Below are positions 50,641 to 59,959 of a stretch of DNA of 64,000 nucleotides, piece after piece. The stretch comes from Hymenobacter wooponensis (GTDB lineage: Bacteria; Bacteroidota; Bacteroidia; Cytophagales; Hymenobacteraceae). How positions within the stretch are numbered: the stretch's first letter is position 1; each line of letters starts with the position of its first letter. The position numbers were made by a program, and so were the translations under genes. The stretch covers positions 496,001 through 560,000 of the forward strand of contig NZ_SRKZ01000003.1 in assembly GCF_004745865.1 (NCBI RefSeq), in the 5' to 3' direction. Under the pieces are notes generated by a model, which was not told the DNA's origin, searched no databases, and saw only the letters and a list, made by a program, of their open reading frames with translations.

Positions 50641-51410
50641 TATTTTACATAGCCCAATAGTTTATACACCCCATAGCCTACCATTTCATGCACCAGAATA
50701 CTCCACAGGCGCGGGGCGTCGTCGTTGGGGATGAGCCAGTAGGTGAGCGTGGGGCGGCGGTCAGTGGAGTAGTACGAGGCCGGAAAAACCACCGGCTCTA
50801 GGCCTACCTGGCGAAAGCAGCCCATGGCCCGGCGCTCGTGAAAAGCCGAAGTAATCAGCACCAACGACTTGATTTCGGGGTGTTGGGCGAGCAAGGACTT
50901 GGTGTTGAGCGCGTTTTCGTGGGTGTTACGGCTCTTAGTTTCCAGCAGAATATCCTGGGCGGGTACGCCGGCCAAGCGCAGCAGAATACGCAGCTCCTCA
51001 GCTTCGGAGCGCGCCACCTTGGTGTTAATAGCTCCTGAGCCCCCTGAAATAATGATTTTGCGAATCCGCTTGGCCCGGTATAGCCATAGGGTGTGCAGAA
51101 GGCGGTCGGCGCCTTGGTTCACGTACACCCTATCGTGTGGCGACTTCGTGACGCTGGTAATGCCCGTCAGCAGCACGCCTGCATCGCGGTGGCCTAGCTC
51201 TGACAGCGGCTTGGGTGGCACTTCCCAGGCCAGCAGCGCCTCATTAACGAGGGCGCTATTGGTGAAAATAAGCGCCAGCACAGTGGTAAGGGCCAGCAGC
51301 CGGAGGCACCACTTTGTGCGCCGCAGCACGAGAGCCAGCAAGAGCAGCCCCACGAACCACAGCATCGGCGACAACAAAAAATCCAGGATTTTAGACAGCA
51401 CAAAGAACAT
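50640..51410 (-). CDS. YdcF/ElyC-family (DUF218) envelope protein
   Basis: A 256-residue protein with two N-terminal membrane helices (about 8-50) and a DUF218 domain (about 75-240). Marks are VLLTGITSV, KIIISGGSG (the conserved SGG motif), the SRNTHENA segment and LVLITSAFHERRA. The family includes SanA, ElyC and YdcF, linked to envelope integrity and possibly lipid-carrier metabolism, but the reaction is not settled. It starts at the ATG at 51410, with an exact -7 box only five bases upstream, which suggests a nearly leaderless mRNA or a later start. Confidence 0.88.
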   Translation of the reverse strand: MFFVLSKILDFLLSPMLWFVGLLLLALVLRRTKWCLRLLALTTVLALIFTNSALVNEALLAWEVPPKPLSELGHRDAGVLLTGITSVTKSPHDRVYVNQGADRLLHTLWLYRAKRIRKIIISGGSGAINTKVARSEAEELRILLRLAGVPAQDILLETKSRNTHENALNTKSLLAQHPEIKSLVLITSAFHERRAMGCFRQVGLEPVVFPASYYSTDRRPTLTYWLIPNDDAPRLWSILVHEMVGYGVYKLLGYVK

Positions 51411-51414
51411 GGCA

Positions 51415-51422
51415 CAAAGCTA
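51415..51422 (-). promoter_or_regulatory. Candidate promoter box at the YdcF start
   Basis: Minus strand reads TAGCTTTG, an exact TAnnTTTG box, ending five bases before the ATG at 51410. Confidence 0.35.
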
Positions 51423-51698
51423 CTAGGAAGCGTTGTGCCAATCCTGCCAATGTCGCAGTGAGCCTGAATTTGTTGCGCCGCCCAACAGCTAAGGCCATAG
51501 CAGGCAAGCATAAAAGGCCCTACATCATAAGCCTGAGTGGCCTACAAAAGATTTGCACTCACGGACTAGGATCTTTTACCGCTACTTAACCGGGCCACTA
51601 CGTGTGGCTAGCTACACAGCAAAACCCGGGTAACCTGGAAGGCTACGAACGCAATTAGGTCCTTGTGGAGGCGGAATCGCACAAACTACCTTTCTGCT

Positions 51699-52043
51699 TT
51701 AGGTAGTTGGGGTGGCTTCATCAGTGCAGGACTGCAGATTCTCCAGCATGGCCAGCACTTCCTGCTCCGTTTTTAGGGTATCACACTCGATGATTCTGCC
51801 GCGACAGTAGGCCACAAAAAAGGGAGCTATCCGCTCGTTCATCAGCTTTTTAGCTACTGGGTTCTCGTCAGAGTCGAGCCGCAGGAAGGTGGTGCGAAAG
51901 CGAGGGTCGCCGGCAAATTTCTCAAATGGCGGGGCCAATAGCTCACAGATGGCACAGTTGGCTGAGGTGAACTTGGCAATAACCCGAGGGAAGTCGTGAA
52001 TGAGGGTGCGTAGGCCAGTATCGTTGGTGTCAATAACTTTCAT
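51699..52043 (-). CDS. Thioredoxin-like protein
   Basis: A 114-residue thioredoxin-fold protein. The redox pair is CAIC (C30, C33) in FTSANCAICELLAPPFEKFA, and the later NERIAPFFVAYCRGRII has the cis-proline region (IAPFF instead of VxxxPT). It is cytoplasmic with no signal peptide. It would reduce disulphides or act as a small redox carrier; the variant active site means it may not be a general thioredoxin. The frame begins at 52061, but the ATG at 52043 gives the normal first strand. Confidence 0.85.
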   Translation of the reverse strand: MKVIDTNDTGLRTLIHDFPRVIAKFTSANCAICELLAPPFEKFAGDPRFRTTFLRLDSDENPVAKKLMNERIAPFFVAYCRGRIIECDTLKTEQEVLAMLENLQSCTDEATPTT

Positions 52044-52133
52044 AAGCGTGCAAAAGAGCAAGCAAAGCAGGAAATGTGGAGGCTCCCCCTACATTCGGGA
52101 GAAACGAAGAAAAGTTCTTCCGCAGACACAAAA

Positions 52134-52163
52134 ACGGCCCCGGATAATTCCTACCGGGGCCGT
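52134..52163 (-). terminator. Terminator of the DUF885 lipoprotein gene
   Basis: Perfect 10-nt GC stem (52134-52143 with 52154-52163), 10-nt loop, then a T-tract on the minus strand, 36 bases beyond the stop at 52200. Confidence 0.88.
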
Positions 52164-52199
52164 AATTTCTGTAACTACTCACTATCTACCTGAGCCTCA

Positions 52200-53978
52200 C
52201 TACTTGGCCAGCATCATCTGCCGGATGTATTTCACGGGGGCGCTACCGTAGCTTAGGAACTGCTCATTGAAGGCTTTGAGGTCGAACTTGCCTCCTTGCT
52301 GCTTCTTACGTTCCTCGCGTAGGTCATAGATGGCGGTGTAGCCGGTGAAGTAGCTGCTGAGCTGCACCTGGCTGAGGGTAGCGCGGCGCCACTTATTGCG
52401 AGCTTCGGCCTCTTCCTGGAACCCATCGCGCAGCAGCATTGCCACCGCGGCCTGCTCCGAGATGTTATTGACGTGCACCTCGTGGTCGAGGATGGTGTTC
52501 AGCGTCACGCGCATGTTCCACTTATCCCAGGCCAGCCAAATTTCGTCGGTGTTGCCGCCGTAGCCGCTCTCCAGCATCATGCGCTCGGCGTACACGGCCC
52601 AGCCCTCAATCATGGCCCCGTTGCCGAAGATGGCTTTCACCAGGGAAGGGCTGCGGTTGGCGTACACCAGCTGGGTGTAGTGGCCCGGAATGGCCTCGTG
52701 AATGTTCAGGATCTGGAGGGTGTACTGGTTGTACTCGCGCAGGTAGCTCTCGGCCTGGGCGGCGGGCTGGCCAGTTAGGGGCTCCACATTATAGTAGGTA
52801 TCGGCAGCCTTATCATACGGGCCGGGCGCCGAAACGCTGGCCCCGGCGCCGCTGCCGCGCATGTATAGCGGCGTTTCGCGGACTACCAGGGGCTTGGTGG
52901 GGTCTTGGGTCAGCAGCTTGTGGTCGTTCACCCACTTCACCAGTGTGGGTATCTGGTCTTTCACGGCTTGCACAAAGTCCGCTTGCGTGGCGTGCTTATC
53001 TGAGAGTTTGGTGAGTACCTGCTTAATCAGCTGCACCGAGTCCGTGGGCTGGGGCTGGCCGGGGTAGTACTTGGGCCACAGGCGCGCGGCGCGCTTGCCC
53101 ATGTCGTGGAGCAGCTCTTGCTTGTGCTGCAGCGCCTTCTGGTACACCTGCTCGGCCGAGTAGCTCGACTGAATATCGAGCGCAAACTTCCGGTCGAAGA
53201 GGGGCTTGCCCAGGCGGAAGGAGCGAAACTTGCCAGCCGGCAGCACTTCCTGCTGCAGGAAGCGCACGTAGTTCTCCATCACGAGGCGAGTGGTGGCAAT
53301 GCGGCCGGTGAAGTCCTTCTTCTCCTGCGCCGAGAGCCCCGATTTTGCAATGGAATCTTGCAGAGCCTTGCCAAACACCTCTAGGCCACCCTGGTTTTGC
53401 TGAATGGCAAGGTTTGTATGCTCGCGGGTGGGTTGTTTAATGTTGGCTTTGGCAGCCTCGTAGTAGTCGGCGGCGCGGCTGATTTTGTTGCTGATGGAGC
53501 GCAGGCGACGGTCGAGGGGCTGGTAGCGGCCATTCAGTATTTCAGCCACCGAGCCACCCAGGTTATAGCTGGCGGGGTTCCACTGCCAGTCGCGCAGGGT
53601 ATCGGCGTAGAAGCGCGCCGACTGCAGGTAATTTTCCAGCAGATGATAGTCGGTTTGGTTATTTACCGACAGGTCTTCGGGCTTGAAGATTTCCATCTCC
53701 TTCCAGCGGCGGGCAATGGCGGCGGCCTCCGTTTGCCGGCGGCCCGCCGTGGGCACTACCAATAAGGAATCGTAGCGGTGGTAGCCCTGGGAGCTGGCCC
53801 ACTCGGGGTTGTAATACCACAGCGAGTCAATGAATCGCTGCTTATAGCGGTCAAAATCAGCGTTTACTGTTTCGGGGGTACCGGAGGTGGGTTTGTTATT
53901 GGAGTTGCAGGCACTGAAGGCGGCTAGGCCACTTAAGCCGGCCGCCAGCAGCAGCTGAGAGGGGTAGAATTTCTGCAT
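52200..53978 (-). CDS. DUF885 lipoprotein (putative metallopeptidase-like)
   Basis: A 592-residue predicted lipoprotein (lipobox FSAC, Cys at about 24) with the DUF885 domain over most of its length. A zincin-like HExxH-type site appears in IHEAIPGHYTQLVYANRS near the C-terminal third, followed by EGWAVYAERMMLESGYG, the conserved partner motif of this family. It would be an envelope peptidase, though the family is poorly characterised. The frame opens at 54077, but the ATG at 53978 directly precedes the signal peptide. Confidence 0.88.
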   Translation of the reverse strand: MQKFYPSQLLLAAGLSGLAAFSACNSNNKPTSGTPETVNADFDRYKQRFIDSLWYYNPEWASSQGYHRYDSLLVVPTAGRRQTEAAAIARRWKEMEIFKPEDLSVNNQTDYHLLENYLQSARFYADTLRDWQWNPASYNLGGSVAEILNGRYQPLDRRLRSISNKISRAADYYEAAKANIKQPTREHTNLAIQQNQGGLEVFGKALQDSIAKSGLSAQEKKDFTGRIATTRLVMENYVRFLQQEVLPAGKFRSFRLGKPLFDRKFALDIQSSYSAEQVYQKALQHKQELLHDMGKRAARLWPKYYPGQPQPTDSVQLIKQVLTKLSDKHATQADFVQAVKDQIPTLVKWVNDHKLLTQDPTKPLVVRETPLYMRGSGAGASVSAPGPYDKAADTYYNVEPLTGQPAAQAESYLREYNQYTLQILNIHEAIPGHYTQLVYANRSPSLVKAIFGNGAMIEGWAVYAERMMLESGYGGNTDEIWLAWDKWNMRVTLNTILDHEVHVNNISEQAAVAMLLRDGFQEEAEARNKWRRATLSQVQLSSYFTGYTAIYDLREERKKQQGGKFDLKAFNEQFLSYGSAPVKYIRQMMLAK

Positions 53979-54178
53979 ACAGAATGGTAGAAGCGGAATA
54001 GAAGCGCCAAGGTAGCGGACAAGGACGTGGATTGACACCGGGCGTTGCGGCAAGCCGTAGGAATATATGATGCCCACGCATGGGAGTTCTATTGCGTAAA
54101 GTGTACGTTTACATACTGCCTTATCAGGGCAACTATCCTACACGTCTCCTACAACTTCCACCGCTCGTTCTGTTACCT

Positions 54179-55369
54179 ATGACTTCATCCTCTTTCAGCC
54201 GCCGTAGTTTCCTTCTAACTCTGGGCACTGGCCTAGCGGGCACTGCCGTACTGGCGGCCTGCGCCCGTACTGGCCTAGGCTCCTCCAATGCCTCCTACTT
54301 GGTATATGTAGGCTCCTACGGTCCGGCTGATCAGGAGAATATCGTGCTGTATCGTCTCACGCCCGCCACCGGTGCCCTCACGCGGGTACTGGGGGCTAAG
54401 GGCGGCGCCGCACCGTCCTTTCTAACGGTTGACACGCAGCACCGCTTCCTCTACGCCGTGAATGAGGTGGACAATTACCAGGGCACCCCCAACGGCGGAG
54501 TTAGTGCCTTTGCTATCGACCGGAAAACGGGGGGGCTCACCCTGCTCAACCAGCAGGCTTCGGGCGGCACCATTCCCTGCTACATCAGCCTTGATAAGCA
54601 GAACCGACACGCGCTGGTAGCTAACTACGGCAACGGCACCGTGGCGGCCCTGCCCATTGGCCCCGATGGGCAGCTACGCCCCGCCTCTTCCATTGACCAG
54701 CACCAGGGCCACGGCCCGCACAAAAACCAGACGAACGCCCGCGGCCACTGCCTCCTACCCGACCCCGCCGGCAAGCACTTTTTTGCCGTTGATTTGGGCA
54801 ACGATACCGTGTACGGCTACACCCTCGATGCTAGTGGCAAGTTGCTAGGCCAGTCGGGGCCTGCGTTTAAGGCCAAGCCGGGTGCGGGGCCGCGCATTCT
54901 CACCTTCCACCCTACCAAGCCGCTGGCCTTCCTTATCAACGAGCTCGACTCCACGATGACGTCTCTGGCCTACGATGCCAGCCGGGGCACGCTCACCGAA
55001 ATCCAGACCCTGACTACCCTGCCCGCGAGCTTCACCGAGTGGAATGCCTGCGCCGATGTGCACGTGTCGCCGAACGGCAAATTCCTCTACGGCTCCAACC
55101 GCGGACACAATAGCTTGGTGGTGTACGCCATCGACCAGAACAGCGGCCGCCTGAGCTTTGTGGAGCACGTGATGCTGCCCGGCAAAACACCCCGCAGCTT
55201 CACCTTTGACCCCACCGGCCGCACCGTGCTGGTGGCGCACCAGCAGTCTAACACCATCGTCACGTACTTCGCCGATGCCAACACCGGCCGCCTCACGCCC
55301 ACCGGTACCAGCGTGGAGCTGCCGGCCCCCGTGTGCCTGCAAGTGTACCCCGATTTTCTGCGCAGCTAG
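54179..55369 (+). CDS. Tat-exported lactonase-family protein
   Basis: A 396-residue seven-bladed propeller of the lactonase/6-phosphogluconolactonase (Pgl, YbhE-like) family. It has the twin-arginine signal SRRSFLLTLG (R8, R9) and a lipobox LAAC, so it is probably a Tat-exported lipoprotein. Repeated blade motifs are visible: FLTVDTQHRFLYAVNE, HCLLPDPAGKHFFAVDLG, DVHVSPNGKFLYGSNRG and SFTFDPTGRTVLVAHQ. Its periplasmic location makes a central pentose-phosphate role unlikely; hydrolysis of an external lactone is a better guess. The frame is open from 54080, but the Tat signal starts at the ATG at 54179. Confidence 0.9.
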   Translation: MTSSSFSRRSFLLTLGTGLAGTAVLAACARTGLGSSNASYLVYVGSYGPADQENIVLYRLTPATGALTRVLGAKGGAAPSFLTVDTQHRFLYAVNEVDNYQGTPNGGVSAFAIDRKTGGLTLLNQQASGGTIPCYISLDKQNRHALVANYGNGTVAALPIGPDGQLRPASSIDQHQGHGPHKNQTNARGHCLLPDPAGKHFFAVDLGNDTVYGYTLDASGKLLGQSGPAFKAKPGAGPRILTFHPTKPLAFLINELDSTMTSLAYDASRGTLTEIQTLTTLPASFTEWNACADVHVSPNGKFLYGSNRGHNSLVVYAIDQNSGRLSFVEHVMLPGKTPRSFTFDPTGRTVLVAHQQSNTIVTYFADANTGRLTPTGTSVELPAPVCLQVYPDFLRS

Positions 55370-55665
55370 GCCAGGTAGCCCCAACCAACTGTACCGCGAA
55401 AATCTGTTTCGTGACGAGCAAAGCTAGTATTCGCTCAGAATTGTAGGCTTACCTATCGTTCAGGCGGGGCGCCTCCCCAGGCCCCCTCTCTTCGGGAGAG
55501 GAAGCACCGGATGGTTCCTTAATAGCTTAGACTGGTTAGGCGCTGAAACGGATCTTAGCGGTACAAAATGCCACCTTTCCACGAGCATAAGAAGTGGTCT
55601 GGCGTGATTCTAGGCCACACTGCGCTGCTTCTGCTACATTCGCTGCAGAATTTCACCCGCTATTT

Positions 55666-57159
55666 ATGCGCCGCATCTCCCCTATTGTTCTCTCAGGCCT
55701 ATTGCTGAGCCTGACTTCCTTTGGCTGCTCCCAAAACTCCCCCGAAACCACCCACCAGCCTGCCCCTGCCCCCACTGGCCCGCCGGCCATTCCTGTAGAA
55801 TCAGCGGGCACGGCTGCCCAAAGCCCCGGCCGCTTCCCCGAAACATTTGAAAATGCTCAAAAAGGGGCTTACGCTACCGGCGACGAGAACTTAACTTCTG
55901 GCTCCTGGCACTTTGAGGACGCCCTGATTGGCTCTTCCGACCAAGACCACAAGAATGGTCATCAGGCAGCGCGCCTGCGCGACCAAGGCCGGCTGCGCAT
56001 GAACTTCGATGCGCCGCGGGGCGTGCAGGTCATTAAAATAACCAGCGCCGCGTATGGCACTGACCCCGCCAGCACTTGGGAGCTGTGGGGTAGCCTTGAT
56101 GGCGGCCGCACGTACCGCCGTATCGGGCAGCCCGTGAAAGCCCAGGGCCCCCGGCTGGTTGTGACCACCTTTCAGGGCGGGGCAGCGGCTCCGATGCGCC
56201 TGGAAATCCGGAAAACGAATGGTGGTAAGGGTCGGCTCAACATTGATGACATTATCCTGACGGGAGCCAATGGCACGGCCGTTATGGGTGGCTCAGTAGC
56301 AGGGGCGCCTTCCTCTACTACTCCGGCTAGCAGCCCGGCTCCGGCTTCTTCCAGCCTGCCGCCGGCCACCACGGCGCGGGCTACAGCCGTCGTTTCGGGC
56401 CGCGATGACAACATGGCCCTGGGCAACCCCAGCGGAGCCACCTCCGATGTTAACACCCCTACTAACTACTTGCTGGTAAAGCCCCAGTTTACCATTGGCT
56501 ACAATGCCCAACGAGGCACGCCCACCTGGGTGAGCTGGCACCTCAACCGGTCCTGGATGGGCTCGGCCCCGCGCCAAGACGATTTCCGGCCCGACCCGGC
56601 TCTACCGCGCCAGTTTTACCAGGTTACGCCCCGCAGCTACCAGGGCTCAGGCTTCGACCGGGGCCACAACTGCCCCTCCGCCGACCGCACCACCGACCTC
56701 GACGACAACTCGGCTACCTTCTTGATGACCAACATGATTCCGCAGGCCGGCAACAACAACCAGCGTACCTGGAGTGGCCTAGAGGAATGGACGCGCACCC
56801 AGGTAAAGCAAGGCCAGGAGGTGTACGTACTGATGGGTAGCTACGGCAAAGGCGGCACCGGCCAGAACGGCCGCGTTACGAGCATCGACCAGGGCCGCGT
56901 GACGGTGCCGGCCCGCGTGTGGAAGGTGCTGGTAATTCTGCCCAAAGGCTCCAACGACCTGCAGCGCATTGCCGCCAGCCAAGCCCGCATCATAGCGGTA
57001 GATACGCCCAACGACCAATCCGTTAGCCCCGAGTGGAGCCGGTACCGCGTCAGCATCGATGCCATTGAAGCCGCCACTGGCCTAGACTTGCTCAGCAAGC
57101 TCCCCCTACCCGTGCAAGACAAGCTTGAAGCGCAAGTAGACGCTGGCCCAGTAAGCTAG
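55666..57159 (+). CDS. DNA/RNA non-specific endonuclease lipoprotein (NUC1/NucA family)
   Basis: A 497-residue exported nuclease. The signal peptide ends in a lipobox (FGC, Cys at about 21), then a Pro-rich tether. About 50-205 is a beta-rich domain (FENAQKGAYATGDENLTSGSW ... INIDDIILTGA-like strands), about 206-270 a low-complexity Ala/Pro/Ser linker, and about 275-497 the NUC1 catalytic domain. The active site DRGHNCPSADR has catalytic His334, and TNMIPQAGNNNQRTWSGLE holds the Mg2+-binding Asn. Such enzymes cut DNA and RNA without sequence preference, outside or at the surface of the cell, for nutrition or defence. The ATG at 55666 is chosen because it opens the signal peptide. A HIT-NuiA fusion, whose C-terminal domain resembles the known inhibitor of this family, lies 2.8 kb on. 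Confidence 0.93.
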   Translation: MRRISPIVLSGLLLSLTSFGCSQNSPETTHQPAPAPTGPPAIPVESAGTAAQSPGRFPETFENAQKGAYATGDENLTSGSWHFEDALIGSSDQDHKNGHQAARLRDQGRLRMNFDAPRGVQVIKITSAAYGTDPASTWELWGSLDGGRTYRRIGQPVKAQGPRLVVTTFQGGAAAPMRLEIRKTNGGKGRLNIDDIILTGANGTAVMGGSVAGAPSSTTPASSPAPASSSLPPATTARATAVVSGRDDNMALGNPSGATSDVNTPTNYLLVKPQFTIGYNAQRGTPTWVSWHLNRSWMGSAPRQDDFRPDPALPRQFYQVTPRSYQGSGFDRGHNCPSADRTTDLDDNSATFLMTNMIPQAGNNNQRTWSGLEEWTRTQVKQGQEVYVLMGSYGKGGTGQNGRVTSIDQGRVTVPARVWKVLVILPKGSNDLQRIAASQARIIAVDTPNDQSVSPEWSRYRVSIDAIEAATGLDLLSKLPLPVQDKLEAQVDAGPVS

Positions 57160-57546
57160 CCTAGGCTGCTTACCCTTTCGATTATCGGGCAGGATCTAGG
57201 TGCGTAGCCCCATCCCAGTTACGTGTGCCCGTTATGCTAAGCTGGTTGAGGCACCTCCTTGTGCCTGTAGCTACTCCGGCGACATCAGCTCGCGGCCTCT
57301 ACCAGCTCAACATGATCTTCTTTTACTCCTGAACAGCCTTAGCTTCTCACTGAACTTCCGCTGTACCTTGCCGTAAAACCTCCAGGCCGAATAGCTGAAC
57401 CTGAGCCATTTCGCCTTCTTTTCCCGACTTTTTTGCCGCGCCCCCACCGCGCTTGTCCTACCTCTTAAAAATCCCACCCATCTTGTCCTTTGTCAGGCCT
57501 AGATGGGTGTTTTTTTGCCTACCCGACTTCGCTGACAGCCTTTTCT
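57160..57546. other. Intergenic region with terminator
   Basis: About 385 bases between the endonuclease gene and the MFS gene. Its end holds a hairpin terminator (listed separately). No promoter box or further gene was recognised. Confidence 0.55.
57475..57516 (+). terminator. Intrinsic terminator before the MFS gene
   Basis: Perfect 9-nt stem (57475-57483 with 57501-57509), 17-nt loop containing one dispersed GGCCTAG word, then T7. It probably ends transcription from the endonuclease side. Confidence 0.85.
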
Positions 57547-58710
57547 ATGCTGACATATTCTCCTGATTCCGATTTGGTACATCCCCGCCGCACGTACCGG
57601 GTAGCGGTAGCCGCGGCCTTTTTTCTGCAGGGCCTGTGCTTTTCCACTTGGGCGGCCCGCATCCCAACGGTGCAGCAGCAGCTAGGCCTCTCCGATACGG
57701 AGCTGGGTGGCGTGCTGCTGGCCGTACCCTTTGGCTCGTTGGTTTCGCTGCCCCTCTCGGGCTGGCTGGTAGCCCGCCACGGCAGCCGTCTGCTCACGGT
57801 GCTAGGCCTGTTTCTGTACGCAGCTTTCCTGCCCTTGCTAGGCTTAGCCAATTCTACTCCGCTTTTACTAGTAGCACTGGTGGTATTTGGCTTGGCCAGC
57901 AACATGGCTAACATCAGCATCAACACCCAGGCCGTAGGCGTGGAGGCCGTGTATGGTAAGTCGATAATGGCGAGCTTCCATGGGCTTTGGAGCCTGGCGG
58001 GTTTCGCGGGGGCGGCTATCGGCACGTTCATGATTTCGCACAACGTGTCGCCCCTTCATCACTTCCTGCTGATTGCGGGCGTGGTAATTGGAGGTGTGTT
58101 GCTAGTACGCCCCTACCTGCTGCCCTCCGATGCCCCCCGCGAAGCCGACGCGCCTATTTTCGTACTTCCCGACAAGTCTCTGATGCTGCTAGGCCTGTTG
58201 GCGTTTTGCTCCCTGCTCTGCGAAGGCACTATGTTCGACTGGAGTGGAGTTTACTTTGGCAAAGTACTACACGCCGATAAGGACCTGGTGGGCGTGGGGT
58301 TTGCGGCATTCATGAGCACCATGGCCGCCGGGCGCTTCATAGCCGACTGGTTCACTGACCGTTTCGGCCGCCAGCGCACGCTCATGCTAAGTGGGCTGCT
58401 GGAGGCCCTGGGCTTGGCCATGGCAGTAGTTTTCCCGAGCGTAATTCCGGCCACTATTGGCTTTATGTTGGTGGGGTTGGGCGTATCATCGGTGGTGCCG
58501 CTGGTGTACGGGGCAGCGGGCCGCTCCAAAACAATGTCGCCGGGCGTAGCGCTGGCGGCTGTTTCTACGGTGGGGTTTGCGGGCTTCCTGCTGGGCCCGC
58601 CCCTGATTGGCCTCGTGGCTGGCATTACAAGTCTGCGCGTTTCTTTTTCGCTGATTGCCGTGATGGGCCTGGCCGTGGCCGCCTTGGCGCGGCGTGCCGG
58701 CGTAGAGTAG
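57547..58710 (+). CDS. MFS transporter (YbjJ-like)
   Basis: A 387-residue major-facilitator protein with twelve predicted membrane helices. TM1 is followed by the family pattern FFLQGLCFSTWAARIPTVQQQLGLSDTELG, and the MFS motif-A loop reads SGWLVARHGSRLL. The second half contains DWSGVYF and ADWFTDRFGRQRTL, the second motif-A-like loop. The subgroup resembles YbjJ-type exporters, whose substrates are unknown. The open frame extends back to 57490 through the terminator stem, so the ATG at 57547 is chosen. Confidence 0.88.
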   Translation: MLTYSPDSDLVHPRRTYRVAVAAAFFLQGLCFSTWAARIPTVQQQLGLSDTELGGVLLAVPFGSLVSLPLSGWLVARHGSRLLTVLGLFLYAAFLPLLGLANSTPLLLVALVVFGLASNMANISINTQAVGVEAVYGKSIMASFHGLWSLAGFAGAAIGTFMISHNVSPLHHFLLIAGVVIGGVLLVRPYLLPSDAPREADAPIFVLPDKSLMLLGLLAFCSLLCEGTMFDWSGVYFGKVLHADKDLVGVGFAAFMSTMAAGRFIADWFTDRFGRQRTLMLSGLLEALGLAMAVVFPSVIPATIGFMLVGLGVSSVVPLVYGAAGRSKTMSPGVALAAVSTVGFAGFLLGPPLIGLVAGITSLRVSFSLIAVMGLAVAALARRAGVE

Positions 58711-58747
58711 CAGCACACTCTATATAGCCGCTGCCCTATCTTATCCG

Positions 58748-58755
58748 TATTTTTG
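58748..58755 (+). promoter_or_regulatory. Candidate promoter box of the AI-2E-family gene
   Basis: TATTTTTG, an exact TAnnTTTG box, 25 bases before the ATG at 58781. No clear -33 element. Confidence 0.45.
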
Positions 58756-58780
58756 CGGCTACACCCTTCCTGCCTCGCTT

Positions 58781-59884
58781 ATGCCCGTTGCTCCCTCCGA
58801 CAATATTTACACCCCGCGTCAGCAGTACGTATTGCTGATTGTGTGTTTGGTGGCGCTGGCTACGCTCATTCTGCTTGGGCTGGGCAGTTACATCACGGCT
58901 TTCCTGGGCGCGGGTATTCTATTCGTGGTGTTCCGCCCCTGGTTTAAAGCCCTGGTACACCGTCGCGGCTGGAACCGCCAGGCAGTAACCCTTGGGCTAC
59001 TGGCATTTGCCTTTGTGGTCATTATCCTGCCCTTCTCGGCGCTAAGCCTAATGTTGGTTGACCGTATCCGGCACTACGGCCAGGATACCAGCCAGATTAT
59101 GACCGTGCTGCACACTATTGAGCAGAAAACCGGCTACCGGTTTACCACCGAGCAAAACGTGCGCTCATTGCTTCAGCAAAGTGTAAGCTGGATCAGCCAA
59201 CGGCTGCCATCCTTGGCTAGTGGGCTACTGCATTTTGCCGTTGTAATCGGCCTAATGCTGTTCACCCTGTACTTCATGTTTACCCAGGAAAACGATTTTC
59301 TGCGGGGGCTGCGCCGCTACTTGCCCTTCCGCAACAATACCCTGCATGAGTTAGGTGAGTCGCTGAAAAACACCGTGAATGCCAATGTGCTGGGTCAGGC
59401 GCTGATTTCGCTGGTGCAGGCTACGCTTACTGGCCTAGCCCTGTGGATTTTCCAAGTTCCCGATGCGCTTTTCTGGGGCGTAGTGGCCTTTTTTATGGCT
59501 TTCATCCCGGTGCTCGGCACACCTTTGGTGTGGGGCCCGGCGGCCATTCTCAAGCTCACTCAGGGCCACACGGGCCAGGGCATCGGCATTCTGCTGGTGG
59601 GGTTGATAGCCATTATGAACATCGATAACCTACTGCGCATTGTGCTGGCCAGGCGCATGGGCAATATTCATCCGCTCATTACGCTGGCCGGCGTGGTGCT
59701 CGGCGTCGAGATATTCGGTATCCTAGGCCTGGTTCTGGGCCCCCTGCTACTCTCCTACTTCATTGTGCTGATGCAGGTATTCGAGCGCGAAAACCGGCTT
59801 CGCCCTAAGCTCAGAGGCAGCAAGATTGATAACATCCCCCACGTAGAGCCCGACGCTAACGAGGGCCCCGCTGATCCACAGTAA
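58781..59884 (+). CDS. AI-2E-family (PerM-type) membrane protein
   Basis: A 367-residue membrane protein with about eight hydrophobic segments. It has the family's large central soluble part (about 95-145) and the motifs FIPVLGTPLVWGPAAIL and GLVLGPLLLSYF near the C-terminus. The family includes TqsA and PerM and some antiporters; transport of autoinducer-2 cannot be assumed. It starts at the ATG at 58781 just after an exact -7 box and ends in a very strong bidirectional terminator. Confidence 0.9.
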   Translation: MPVAPSDNIYTPRQQYVLLIVCLVALATLILLGLGSYITAFLGAGILFVVFRPWFKALVHRRGWNRQAVTLGLLAFAFVVIILPFSALSLMLVDRIRHYGQDTSQIMTVLHTIEQKTGYRFTTEQNVRSLLQQSVSWISQRLPSLASGLLHFAVVIGLMLFTLYFMFTQENDFLRGLRRYLPFRNNTLHELGESLKNTVNANVLGQALISLVQATLTGLALWIFQVPDALFWGVVAFFMAFIPVLGTPLVWGPAAILKLTQGHTGQGIGILLVGLIAIMNIDNLLRIVLARRMGNIHPLITLAGVVLGVEIFGILGLVLGPLLLSYFIVLMQVFERENRLRPKLRGSKIDNIPHVEPDANEGPADPQ

Positions 59885-59895
59885 CATAGCCCAGC

Positions 59896-59937
59896 AAACA
59901 ACAAAGGCGCAGGACAAGTCCTGCGCCTTTGTTGTTT
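59896..59937. terminator. Very strong bidirectional terminator
   Basis: Perfect 20-nt stem (59896-59915 with 59918-59937) with a 2-nt loop, GC core and A/T-rich ends, between the AI-2E-family gene and the convergent HIT-NuiA gene. Confidence 0.95.
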
Positions 59938-59959
59938 GAAATTGGGTGAGACGAGTGGC